Shown here one piece after another: positions 44,279-51,496 of a DNA stretch of 64,000 bases (position 1 is its first letter; each line of letters starts with the position of its first letter). The notes beneath the pieces were generated by a model. It saw only the letters and a program-made list of their open reading frames with translations, ran no database searches and was not told the DNA's origin. The position numbers and the translations under genes were made by a program. Origin of the DNA: Streptomyces brasiliensis (lineage in GTDB: Bacteria > Actinomycetota > Actinomycetes > Streptomycetales > Streptomycetaceae); NCBI RefSeq assembly GCF_014647875.1, contig NZ_BMQA01000002.1:310001-374000 (forward strand), in the 5' to 3' direction.

Positions 44279-45493
44279 ATGGACTTCGCGTTCGACGCGC
44301 GCACCGAGGAGCTGCGTGGCAAGCTGCTCGCCTTCATGGACGAGTACGTGTATCCGGCCGAGGCGGTGGCGGAGGAGCAGCGGGCCGCGCTGGCCTCGCC
44401 GTGGGACAGCCCGGCCGTGGTCGAGGAGCTGAAGGCCGAGGCGCGCAGGCAGGGCCTGTGGAACCTCTTCCTGCCGGACGCCGAGTACGGCGCCGGGCTC
44501 ACCAATCTCCAGTACGCCCCGCTCGCCGAGATCACCGGCCGCTCCCCGCAGCTCGCGCCCACCGCGCTGAACTGCGCGGCGCCGGACACCGGGAACATGG
44601 AGGTGCTGGCGCAGTTCGGCGACGAGCGGCAGCGGAAGCAGTGGCTGGAGCCGCTGCTGGCGGGTGAGATCCGCTCGGCGTTCGCGATGACCGAGCCGGA
44701 GGTGGCGTCGTCCGACGCCACGAACATCACCACGCACATCGAGCGCGACGGCGACGAGTACGTCATCACCGGCCGCAAGTGGTACATCTCCGGGGCGATG
44801 AACCCGGACTGCAGGATCTTCATCGTGATGGGCAAGACGGACCCGGACGGCGCGGACATCCGCCGTCAGCAGTCCATGGTGCTGGTCCCCCGCGACACCC
44901 CCGGCGTCACCGTCGAGCGCGCGATGCGGGTCTTCGGCTACGAGGACCACTACCACGGTGGCCATGCCGAGGTGATCTTCGACCACGCGCGTGTGCCGGT
45001 GCCGAACCTGATCGGCGAGGAGGGCGGCGGTTTCGCGATCGCGCAGGCGCGGCTGGGTCCGGGCCGTATCCACCACTGCATGCGCCTGATCGGCATGGCG
45101 GAGCGGGCGATCGAGCTGATGTGCCGCCGGGCCGTCTCCCGCACCGCGTTCGGCAAGGCGCTGGGGCAGCAGGGCGTGGTCCACAACTGGATCGCGGACG
45201 CGCGCGTGCAGGTCGAACAGCTGCGCCTGCTCGTCCTGAAGACGGCCTGGCTGATGGACACGGTCGGCAACCGCGGCGCCCACACGGAGATCCAGGCCAT
45301 CAAGATCGCCACGCCGCGCGCGGTCGTCGGCATCATCGACCGGGCCATCCAGTTGTACGGCGCGGGCGGCGTCAGCCAGGACTTCCCGCTGGCCGAGCTG
45401 TACGCGGCGGCGCGGACGCTGATGATCGCCGACGGTCCGGACGAGGTCCACCAGCGGTCGCTGGCGCGGCGGGAGCTGAAGAAGTACCTGTGA
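44279..45493 (+). CDS. Acyl-CoA dehydrogenase
   Basis: A 404-aa FAD flavoenzyme. The FAD/substrate motif is SAFAMTEPEVASSDATNI (about 137-154), then GRKWYISGA and the C-terminal helical domain with RQ/GGVSQDFPLAELYAAARTL and ADGPDEVHQRSLARREL. The C-terminal pattern is the ACAD10/11-like branch, which matches its partner kinase-like gene. It probably oxidises or dehydrates medium/long or hydroxylated acyl-CoAs. Confidence 0.92.
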   Translation: MDFAFDARTEELRGKLLAFMDEYVYPAEAVAEEQRAALASPWDSPAVVEELKAEARRQGLWNLFLPDAEYGAGLTNLQYAPLAEITGRSPQLAPTALNCAAPDTGNMEVLAQFGDERQRKQWLEPLLAGEIRSAFAMTEPEVASSDATNITTHIERDGDEYVITGRKWYISGAMNPDCRIFIVMGKTDPDGADIRRQQSMVLVPRDTPGVTVERAMRVFGYEDHYHGGHAEVIFDHARVPVPNLIGEEGGGFAIAQARLGPGRIHHCMRLIGMAERAIELMCRRAVSRTAFGKALGQQGVVHNWIADARVQVEQLRLLVLKTAWLMDTVGNRGAHTEIQAIKIATPRAVVGIIDRAIQLYGAGGVSQDFPLAELYAAARTLMIADGPDEVHQRSLARRELKKYL

Positions 45494-45501
45494 GCAGTCG
45501 T

Positions 45502-45539
45502 GGGTAAGGGGCGACCGCAAGGGCGCTCGCCCCTTACCC
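45502..45539. terminator. Bidirectional terminator
   Basis: gggtaaggggcga and tcgccccttaccc form a perfect 13-bp stem with a 12-base loop between the convergent acyl-CoA dehydrogenase and TetR genes. Confidence 0.85.
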
Positions 45540-45548
45540 CTTCGAGCC

Positions 45549-46151
45549 TCAGGGCCGCAGTGCGCGCAGCAGCAGGTCGGCCAGGTGGTCGGCGACCTCC
45601 TGCGGGCCGAGCGGACCGTCGGGGCGGTACCAGGTCGACAGATGGTGGACCGAGCCGAAGTGGTAGTCCACGACCAGGTCGGCCGGGGTCGCCGTGGAGA
45701 AGACGCCCTCGCGCTGGCCCTCCTCGACGAGCGCGCGGAAGCGTTCATGGTAGCGCCGGCGCTCGGCGCGCACCTGCTTGTTCTTCTCCGGGCTCAGATG
45801 GTGCATGGAGCGGAAGAAGATCATCGCGTCGTCGAGGTTCTCGATCGTGGTGACGACGACGTCGGCCGCCGCGGCCCGCAGCCGCTTCTCGACCGGCTCG
45901 TCGGCGTCCGCGAACGCGTCGAGGCGCTCCTGCTGTACGCGCAGCACGCGCGCGTACACCTCGTGCAGGAGGTCGTCCTTGGAGCCGAAGTAGTGGTACA
46001 GCGCACCCTTGGTGACGCCGGCCGCCTCGACGATCTCCTGCACGGAGGTGCGGTCGTAGCCCTGCTGGGCGAAGAGCCGGGTGGCGGCGGCGAGGAGCCG
46101 CTGCGGGACGGGCGTACCGTCTCCGTCCGTCGTCCTGGGCACTGCCGCCAC
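45549..46151 (-). CDS. TetR/AcrR-family regulator of the acyl-CoA block
   Basis: A 200-aa regulator with the N-terminal helix-turn-helix (about 17-63: RLLAAATRLFAQQGYDRTSV then VTKGALYHYFGSKDDLLHEV) and a ligand domain (about 70-195). GTG start. It is the last gene of the SDR-acyl-CoA synthetase-TetR unit, 17 bp after the synthetase. Boxes sharing CATACCGACCGGT lie before both operons of this block, so this protein is the best candidate for binding them, with an acyl-CoA as inducer. Confidence 0.88.
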   Translation of the reverse strand: MAAVPRTTDGDGTPVPQRLLAAATRLFAQQGYDRTSVQEIVEAAGVTKGALYHYFGSKDDLLHEVYARVLRVQQERLDAFADADEPVEKRLRAAAADVVVTTIENLDDAMIFFRSMHHLSPEKNKQVRAERRRYHERFRALVEEGQREGVFSTATPADLVVDYHFGSVHHLSTWYRPDGPLGPQEVADHLADLLLRALRP

Positions 46152-46168
46152 CTGCCTTTCCTTGATGC

Positions 46169-47851
46169 CTACTGGCTGTCGTCGCTTCTGTTCTGTACGT
46201 CCTGTACGCGGGAACGCAGTTCCCGACGAAGGATCTTCCCACTCGCCGTCTTGGGCAGGTCGGGCAGGATCTCCACCTGACGCGGGTATTTGTAGGCCGC
46301 CAGTCTCTCCTTGCAGTAGGCGGCCAGCGCACCGGGGTCGGTGTCGGCACCCGGACGAAGGCTGATGTAGGCCTTGACGGTCTCACCCCGGTAACCGTCG
46401 GGCACGCCGACGACGGCCGCCTCGCGCACCGCCGGATGCGTGTAGAGCACGTCCTCGACCTCGCGCGGCCACACCTTGAAGCCGGACGCGTTGATCATGT
46501 CCTTCTTGCGGTCGACGACGTACAGCCAGCCCTGTTCGTCCATGAAGCCGATGTCGCCGGTGCGCAGTTCGCCGTCGGGGAAGGTCTCGGCGGTGGCCTC
46601 GGGACTCCGCCAGTAGCCGGGCACGACCTGCGGTCCGCGCACGACGATCTCGCCCTGCTCGCCGAACGGCACCTCCTCGCCCGCGTCGTCGACGATCCGT
46701 ACGACCGTGTCGGCGCCGGGCACACCCACGGCCAGCGTCCCCGAGACGGGATCGACGGGCGCCTCCAGTTCGGGCGGCACGGACGCGCAGGGCGCGGTGC
46801 ACTCGGTGAGGCCGTAGCCGTTGCGGATGTACGGCCCGAAGCCCGCCCGGAACTTCTCCATCAGGGCGGGCGGCAGGGGCGCGCCGCCGGAGGATATATT
46901 CGCGAAGGAGGCGAAGTGCTCCGGCGTGACGTCCGGGTGGGCGGCCAGCGCCATGAAGGCGGTGGCGGGGCCCACGGTGTAGTGCGGGCGGTGCTCGGCG
47001 AACGCCTCGAGGACCACGCCCGGTTCGAAGCGGTACGTCAGCACCAGCGTGCCCGCGCTGTTCAGGCCGGCGCCGAACTGGCAGACCATGCCGGTGATGT
47101 GGAAGAGCGGGGCGAGGGCGTAGTAGACGGGCGCCTCGGGCAGGGCGAGCCCGGTCCGCTGGCGCTCGGCGTTGTACATGATGTTGGCGTGCGTGTTGGT
47201 GGCGCCCTTGGGGGTGCCGCTGGTGCCCGAGGTGTAACTGATCAGGGCAATGTCCCCGGGCCGAGGGTCGCGGCCCTCCGGTGCCTTGCCGCCCTGCCGG
47301 GCGACGGCCACGAGGTCGTCGGCGTCGGGCGCCTGCGGCAGCCGCTCGAAGGTCAGCACGCGCGCGTCGTTCCGGGTCTGGAAGTCCGACTCGCAGCCGG
47401 TGAGCACGATGCGCACCGGCGATCCGTCCGCCGTCCCGCGCAGATACGACTCCCAGGCCCGGTCGGAACAGATCAGCGCGGCCACCTCACCGTCCCGCAG
47501 GACGTGCGCGACCTCCGCCGACTTGTACATGGGGTTGACCGGGACGACGGTCGCCCCGGCCTTCCAGGCGCCGAGGACGGCGAGCACGAAGTGCGGGGAG
47601 TTCTGCAGCAGGACGGCCACGCGGTCGCCGCGCTCCAGTCCGCGCGCGGCGAGATGCGCTGCGACGGAGTCGCTCAACTCGTCGACCTCGCGGTAGGTCA
47701 GCCGTGCGTCGAAGTAGGCCAGGAAGGTCCGGTCGGGCGCCTCGGTGACGGACCGGCGCAGAGCGTGCACGAGCGAGTCGGCGGGGTCGACGGGACCACG
47801 CTGGGCGTCGTTGAGCAGGGTCACCCAGGGCCGTTCGGCGTAGCCGGTCAC
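46169..47851 (-). CDS. Long-chain acyl-CoA synthetase (AMP-forming)
   Basis: A 560-aa ANL-family ligase. Motifs are YTSGTSGTPKGA (about 205-216), YGLTECT, GELRTGDIGF, VDRKKDMINASGFKVWPREV and the catalytic Lys region LPKTASGKILRRELR near the end. It activates a fatty or other carboxylic acid as AMP ester and then CoA thioester. The GTG at 47851 overlaps the SDR stop (GTGA) and has GGGAGG 7 bases upstream; ATG at 47866 is a second option. Confidence 0.92.
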   Translation of the reverse strand: MTGYAERPWVTLLNDAQRGPVDPADSLVHALRRSVTEAPDRTFLAYFDARLTYREVDELSDSVAAHLAARGLERGDRVAVLLQNSPHFVLAVLGAWKAGATVVPVNPMYKSAEVAHVLRDGEVAALICSDRAWESYLRGTADGSPVRIVLTGCESDFQTRNDARVLTFERLPQAPDADDLVAVARQGGKAPEGRDPRPGDIALISYTSGTSGTPKGATNTHANIMYNAERQRTGLALPEAPVYYALAPLFHITGMVCQFGAGLNSAGTLVLTYRFEPGVVLEAFAEHRPHYTVGPATAFMALAAHPDVTPEHFASFANISSGGAPLPPALMEKFRAGFGPYIRNGYGLTECTAPCASVPPELEAPVDPVSGTLAVGVPGADTVVRIVDDAGEEVPFGEQGEIVVRGPQVVPGYWRSPEATAETFPDGELRTGDIGFMDEQGWLYVVDRKKDMINASGFKVWPREVEDVLYTHPAVREAAVVGVPDGYRGETVKAYISLRPGADTDPGALAAYCKERLAAYKYPRQVEILPDLPKTASGKILRRELRSRVQDVQNRSDDSQ

Positions 47852-48609
47852 CGGGACGCCTCCCATTTCTGCTGAAGGTGGTTCATGTTGGTCAGCCAGC
47901 GGTCGGGATCGGCGGCGCGAGCCGCGTAGTACACGGCGACCTCCGGGTGCGGGAGGATCAGGAAGCGGTCCTCCTCGATGCCCTCGAACAGGGCGTCCGC
48001 GACGGCATCCGGCTCGATCGCGGTCGGCTGGAGGACCAGGTCTCCCGCACTGCCGGTGGCGGCCAGCATGTCCGTCCGGACACCCTGCGGACAGATGGCG
48101 TGCACCTTCAGCCCCCGGTGGCGGTACGTCAACGACAGCCACTCGGCGAAGGCGTAGGCACCGTGCTTGGTGACACTGTAGGGAGCGGCGCCGATCATGG
48201 TGAGCAGCCCGGCGGCGGACACGGTCGACACGAAGCGGCCGCTGCCGCGCTCCAGCCAGTCCGGGATCAGCTCCCGGGCCGCGCGCACATGGGCCATGAC
48301 GTTGACGTCCCAGGCCTGCACCCAGACGTCCTCCCCGGCGGCCTCCGTGCCACCGGAACCGAGTCCGGCGTTGGCGCAGTAGACGTCGACCGTGCCCCCG
48401 AGCGCGGCGCGGGCCTCACCGACGATGCCGGAGGCGTCACCGGGAACCGCGACCCCACCGATCTCCTCGGCAACGGCCTCGGCCCGATCACCGTCCAGGT
48501 CGTTCACGACGACCCGCGCCCCTCCGGCGGCGAACCGCCGGGCCAGAGCGGCCCCGATCCCACCCCCGGCTCCGGTGACGATGACACCGGCACCCCGCAC
48601 GGCTCCCAC
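47848..48609 (-). CDS. Short-chain dehydrogenase/reductase
   Basis: A 253-aa SDR. The cofactor motif is VTGAGGGIGAALA (about 9-21), CANAG replaces the usual NNAG (about 83-87), and the catalytic Ser-Tyr-Lys set is in STVSAAGLLTMIGAAPYSVTKHG. Expected to act on a hydroxy- or keto-acyl intermediate. GTG at 48609 has AAGGAGA 6 bases upstream. First gene of the minus operon, coupled to the acyl-CoA synthetase. Confidence 0.88.
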   Translation of the reverse strand: MGAVRGAGVIVTGAGGGIGAALARRFAAGGARVVVNDLDGDRAEAVAEEIGGVAVPGDASGIVGEARAALGGTVDVYCANAGLGSGGTEAAGEDVWVQAWDVNVMAHVRAARELIPDWLERGSGRFVSTVSAAGLLTMIGAAPYSVTKHGAYAFAEWLSLTYRHRGLKVHAICPQGVRTDMLAATGSAGDLVLQPTAIEPDAVADALFEGIEEDRFLILPHPEVAVYYAARAADPDRWLTNMNHLQQKWEASR

Positions 48610-48658
48610 AATCGGTCTCCTTCGACACGACGCGTCACGGCTCAGCGGGCCCACACTA

Positions 48659-48671
48659 ACCGGTCGGTATG
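48659..48671. promoter_or_regulatory. TetR-type operator upstream of the SDR operon
   Basis: Read on the minus strand this is CATACCGACCGGT, identical over 13 bases to the box at 43191-43203. It lies 50 bp before the SDR start. Confidence 0.7.
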
Positions 48672-48697
48672 TTTGAAGAAAGGGTCCACCGCCACAC

Positions 48698-48760
48698 CCA
48701 TAGGGGCGCGGGGCTGCATCGATGTGCGGCTCCGCCCGGGGGCGAGATCGACCACGATGG
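48698..48760 (+). repeat. Streptomyces interspersed GC-rich intergenic repeat, copy A
   Basis: cccataggggcgcggggct, followed by a gcggctccgcc stretch and a degenerate gggcgagatcgaccacgatg. The ggggcgcgggg core and dispersal resemble copies near 57957 and 62850. Such elements are common in Streptomyces genomes. Confidence 0.6.
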
Positions 48761-48839
48761 ACCCGGACCTTCCGCACGACCGGAGGAAGCGCATACCGTG
48801 CACATGCCAACGTCCCGGATGCAGCGGAGGTCACGACTC

Positions 48840-50084
48840 ATGCACCTGTCCAGACGGAGCCTTCTTGCGGCAGCGGCCGTGTCCCCCGCGGCGGCGGCGA
48901 CCACGACCGCGCCCGTAGCCGCCGCCGAACGCCGCAGCGAGGTGCGCACAGGATTCGACCGCCTCGCCAAGGACGGCTACGCACTCCTCGGCGGACAGCG
49001 CGTCGGCATGGTCACGAACCCCACCGGCATCACCAGGGACGTCCGCCACATCGTCGACGTCATGCACGAAGACCCGCGCGTGAACCTCACCGCCGTCTTC
49101 GGCCCCGAGCACGGCTTCCGCGGCACCGCGCAGGCCGGCGGCTCCGAGGGCCGCTACGACGACCCCGCGACCGGCCTGCCCGTCTACGACACCTACCTGA
49201 AGAGCGGTCAGCCGCTGGCCGACATCTTCACCACGTCCGGCGTGGACACGGTCGTCTTCGACATCCAGGACGCCGGCGCCCGCTTCTACACGTACATCTG
49301 GACGCTGTACGACTGCATGGAGGCGGCCGCGCTCGCCGGCAAGCGGTTCGTGGTGCTCGACCGGCCGAACCCGGTGACGGGCCGCGCGGCCACGGGGCCG
49401 GTGCTCCACAAGGAGTTCGCGACGTTCGTCGGGCGGCAGCCCATCGCGCAGGCGCACGGGATGACCGTCGCGGAGCTAGCGCGGCTGTTCAACGGCGAGT
49501 TCCTGAGCACGCCGGTGCCGCTGGAGACCGTGCTGACGACGGGCTGGAAGCGGTCGGATTTCTACGACGCCTCGGGGCTGCCCTGGGTGCCGCCGAGCCC
49601 GAACATGCCGACCCCGGACACCGCGCTGGTGTATTCGGGAACCTGTCTCTTCGAGGGGACGAACCTGTCGGAGGGACGCGGCACGACACGGCCCTTCGAA
49701 CTGCTGGGCGCGGACGGCGTCGACGGCCGGTGGGCGGCTTCGGCGAACGAACTCGGGCTGCCGGGTGTGCGCTTCAGGGAGGCGTACTTCGCGCCCACCT
49801 TCTCCAAGTTCCAGGGGGTGACCGTCGGAGGTGTGCAGATCCATGTGCACGACCGGGAGGCGTACGACCCCGTGCGGACCGGCATCGCGCTGCTGGTCAC
49901 CGCCAAGCGGGTGTGGAGCGGGTTCGCCTGGCGGTCCGACAACTGGATCGACAAGCTCACGGGCTCCACGAGCGTGCGCACGATGATCGACGCGGGCGCC
50001 GGGACGGACGAGGTGGTCGCCGCCTGGCAGGACGAGCTGGCCGCGTTCCGGCGGATTCGAAAGGAATATCTCCTCTACAAGTGA
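48840..50084 (+). CDS. Tat-exported DUF1343 / NamZ-type protein
   Basis: A 414-aa protein with a twin-arginine signal (MHLSRRSLLAAAAVSPAAAA) and a DUF1343 domain over about 40-414. Family patterns are GMVTNPTGITRD, VFGPEHGFRG, FDIQDAGARFYTYIWTLYDC and VVLDRPNPVTG. Members include exo-beta-N-acetylmuramidase NamZ, so cell-wall or muropeptide turnover outside the membrane is likely. ATG at 48840 chosen for its GGAGG 9 bases upstream and because it gives the export signal. Confidence 0.88.
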   Translation: MHLSRRSLLAAAAVSPAAAATTTAPVAAAERRSEVRTGFDRLAKDGYALLGGQRVGMVTNPTGITRDVRHIVDVMHEDPRVNLTAVFGPEHGFRGTAQAGGSEGRYDDPATGLPVYDTYLKSGQPLADIFTTSGVDTVVFDIQDAGARFYTYIWTLYDCMEAAALAGKRFVVLDRPNPVTGRAATGPVLHKEFATFVGRQPIAQAHGMTVAELARLFNGEFLSTPVPLETVLTTGWKRSDFYDASGLPWVPPSPNMPTPDTALVYSGTCLFEGTNLSEGRGTTRPFELLGADGVDGRWAASANELGLPGVRFREAYFAPTFSKFQGVTVGGVQIHVHDREAYDPVRTGIALLVTAKRVWSGFAWRSDNWIDKLTGSTSVRTMIDAGAGTDEVVAAWQDELAAFRRIRKEYLLYK

Positions 50085-50164
50085 GCCGCTCCGTATGGCC
50101 AACCCTGTCCTCCGGCAGGACGATGCCCGCACATCGCACCACTTCGGGGGACGAGGGGGCCGGC

Positions 50165-51481
50165 ATGGCGGATCAGGGGACGAGCGTTTCTCCGTACTGG
50201 GAGCTGACCTTCGACGCGGACGGCGATCCGGACGGCCGGGAACGGGACCGGCTGCTCGACGAGGTCACGGACCGGGGTGTCCGTGACCTGATCGTCTTCG
50301 CGCACGGCTGGAACAACGACCGTTCCGGCGCGACCGCCCTCTACCGCCGATTCTTCGCGCCGGTACCGACGCTCGCGCCCACGGCACGCATCGGGTACGT
50401 CGGGGTGATCTGGCCGTCGATGCGCTTCAGCGACGAGCCGATCCCCGACTTCCCGAGGTCCGTCGCGACGGCCGTGGCGGCGGGGCCCGCGCTCGACCAG
50501 GACACCCGGCACGCCCTGCTGGAGACCTTCCCGGGGCGGGCCACGGTGGTCGACCGGATCGCCCGGCTGCTGGACCAGCGGCCGCCCGAGGAGGCCGAAC
50601 TGGAGGAGTTCGGGCGGCTGGTACGGCAGCTGGTGGAGGTCGTGCCGGGCGGTCCGCAGCTGCTGTTCGCCGCGGACACCCTGGCCGAGGGGGTGCCGCA
50701 GAGCGAGCCCGTCCTGTTCACCGGGGACACGGTGGCGCTCTGCGACGAGTTCGCGCATGCGCTGGCCGGTCTCGAAAGCCCGGGCGAGGCAGCGGAGTTC
50801 GCGTTGCCCAATCCCTGGAACGGCGCCCGCGAGCTGCTGCGGCAGGCGACGTACTACGCGATGAAGCGGCGCGCCGGCACGGTCGGTGAGCGTGGGCTCG
50901 GGCGGGTGGTCGGGCAGTTGGCGGAACGGGCACCGGGGGTGCGGGTGCATCTGGTCGGACACAGCTTCGGCGGGCGGCTGGTGTCGTTCGCACTGCGCGG
51001 GCTGCCCGAGGGGGTACACACGGTGAAGTCCGTGACGCTGCTCCAAGGGGCCTTCTCCCACTACGCGTTCGCGTCCCGGCTGCCCCACGACCCGCGCGCG
51101 GGAGGGGTGCTGCAGGGCCAGCACAACCGGGTGGACGGGCCACTGGTGTGCTGCTACTCGCACTTCGACCAGGCCCTCGGCACGATGTATCCCCTGGCGT
51201 CGCGGATGGCTGACGACGACGCGTCGGTCCTGGGCCTCGACGTCGGTTCGATGCTGGGCGCCAAGTGGGGAGCGATGGGACACGACGGCGTACAGGCGGT
51301 GCCGGGCACGCACGCGCTGACGCTCGCCGCGGCACTGAACGGCCCGCTGCCGGCATCGGGATGCGTGAACATCGACGCGGCAGCGGTCGTCAGACGCGGC
51401 GCCCCACCGGCAGGCGCCCACAGCGACATCGTGCACACCGAACTAGCGAGGCTGGTGTTGGCGGCGGGCCGCGTCGCGTGA
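50165..51481 (+). CDS. Alpha/beta-hydrolase-fold protein
   Basis: A 438-aa cytoplasmic protein. DLIVFAHGWNNDRSGA (about 40-55) gives the oxyanion-type HGW, and the nucleophile elbow is VHLVGHSFGGRL (about 261-272). Further Asp and His candidates for the triad lie in the C-terminal third. Relatives are often carried in databases under an uninformative kinase name; no kinase motif is visible here. Substrate unknown. It begins 80 bp after the NamZ-type gene. Confidence 0.7.
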   Translation: MADQGTSVSPYWELTFDADGDPDGRERDRLLDEVTDRGVRDLIVFAHGWNNDRSGATALYRRFFAPVPTLAPTARIGYVGVIWPSMRFSDEPIPDFPRSVATAVAAGPALDQDTRHALLETFPGRATVVDRIARLLDQRPPEEAELEEFGRLVRQLVEVVPGGPQLLFAADTLAEGVPQSEPVLFTGDTVALCDEFAHALAGLESPGEAAEFALPNPWNGARELLRQATYYAMKRRAGTVGERGLGRVVGQLAERAPGVRVHLVGHSFGGRLVSFALRGLPEGVHTVKSVTLLQGAFSHYAFASRLPHDPRAGGVLQGQHNRVDGPLVCCYSHFDQALGTMYPLASRMADDDASVLGLDVGSMLGAKWGAMGHDGVQAVPGTHALTLAAALNGPLPASGCVNIDAAAVVRRGAPPAGAHSDIVHTELARLVLAAGRVA

Positions 51482-51496
51482 CCCGCCGCCAGGTCG

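Noticed and set aside
50165..51481. Kinase annotation for the alpha/beta-hydrolase-like protein.
   Set aside because: No kinase P-loop, catalytic HRD or DFG motif is visible; GHSFGG and HGW fit a hydrolase.
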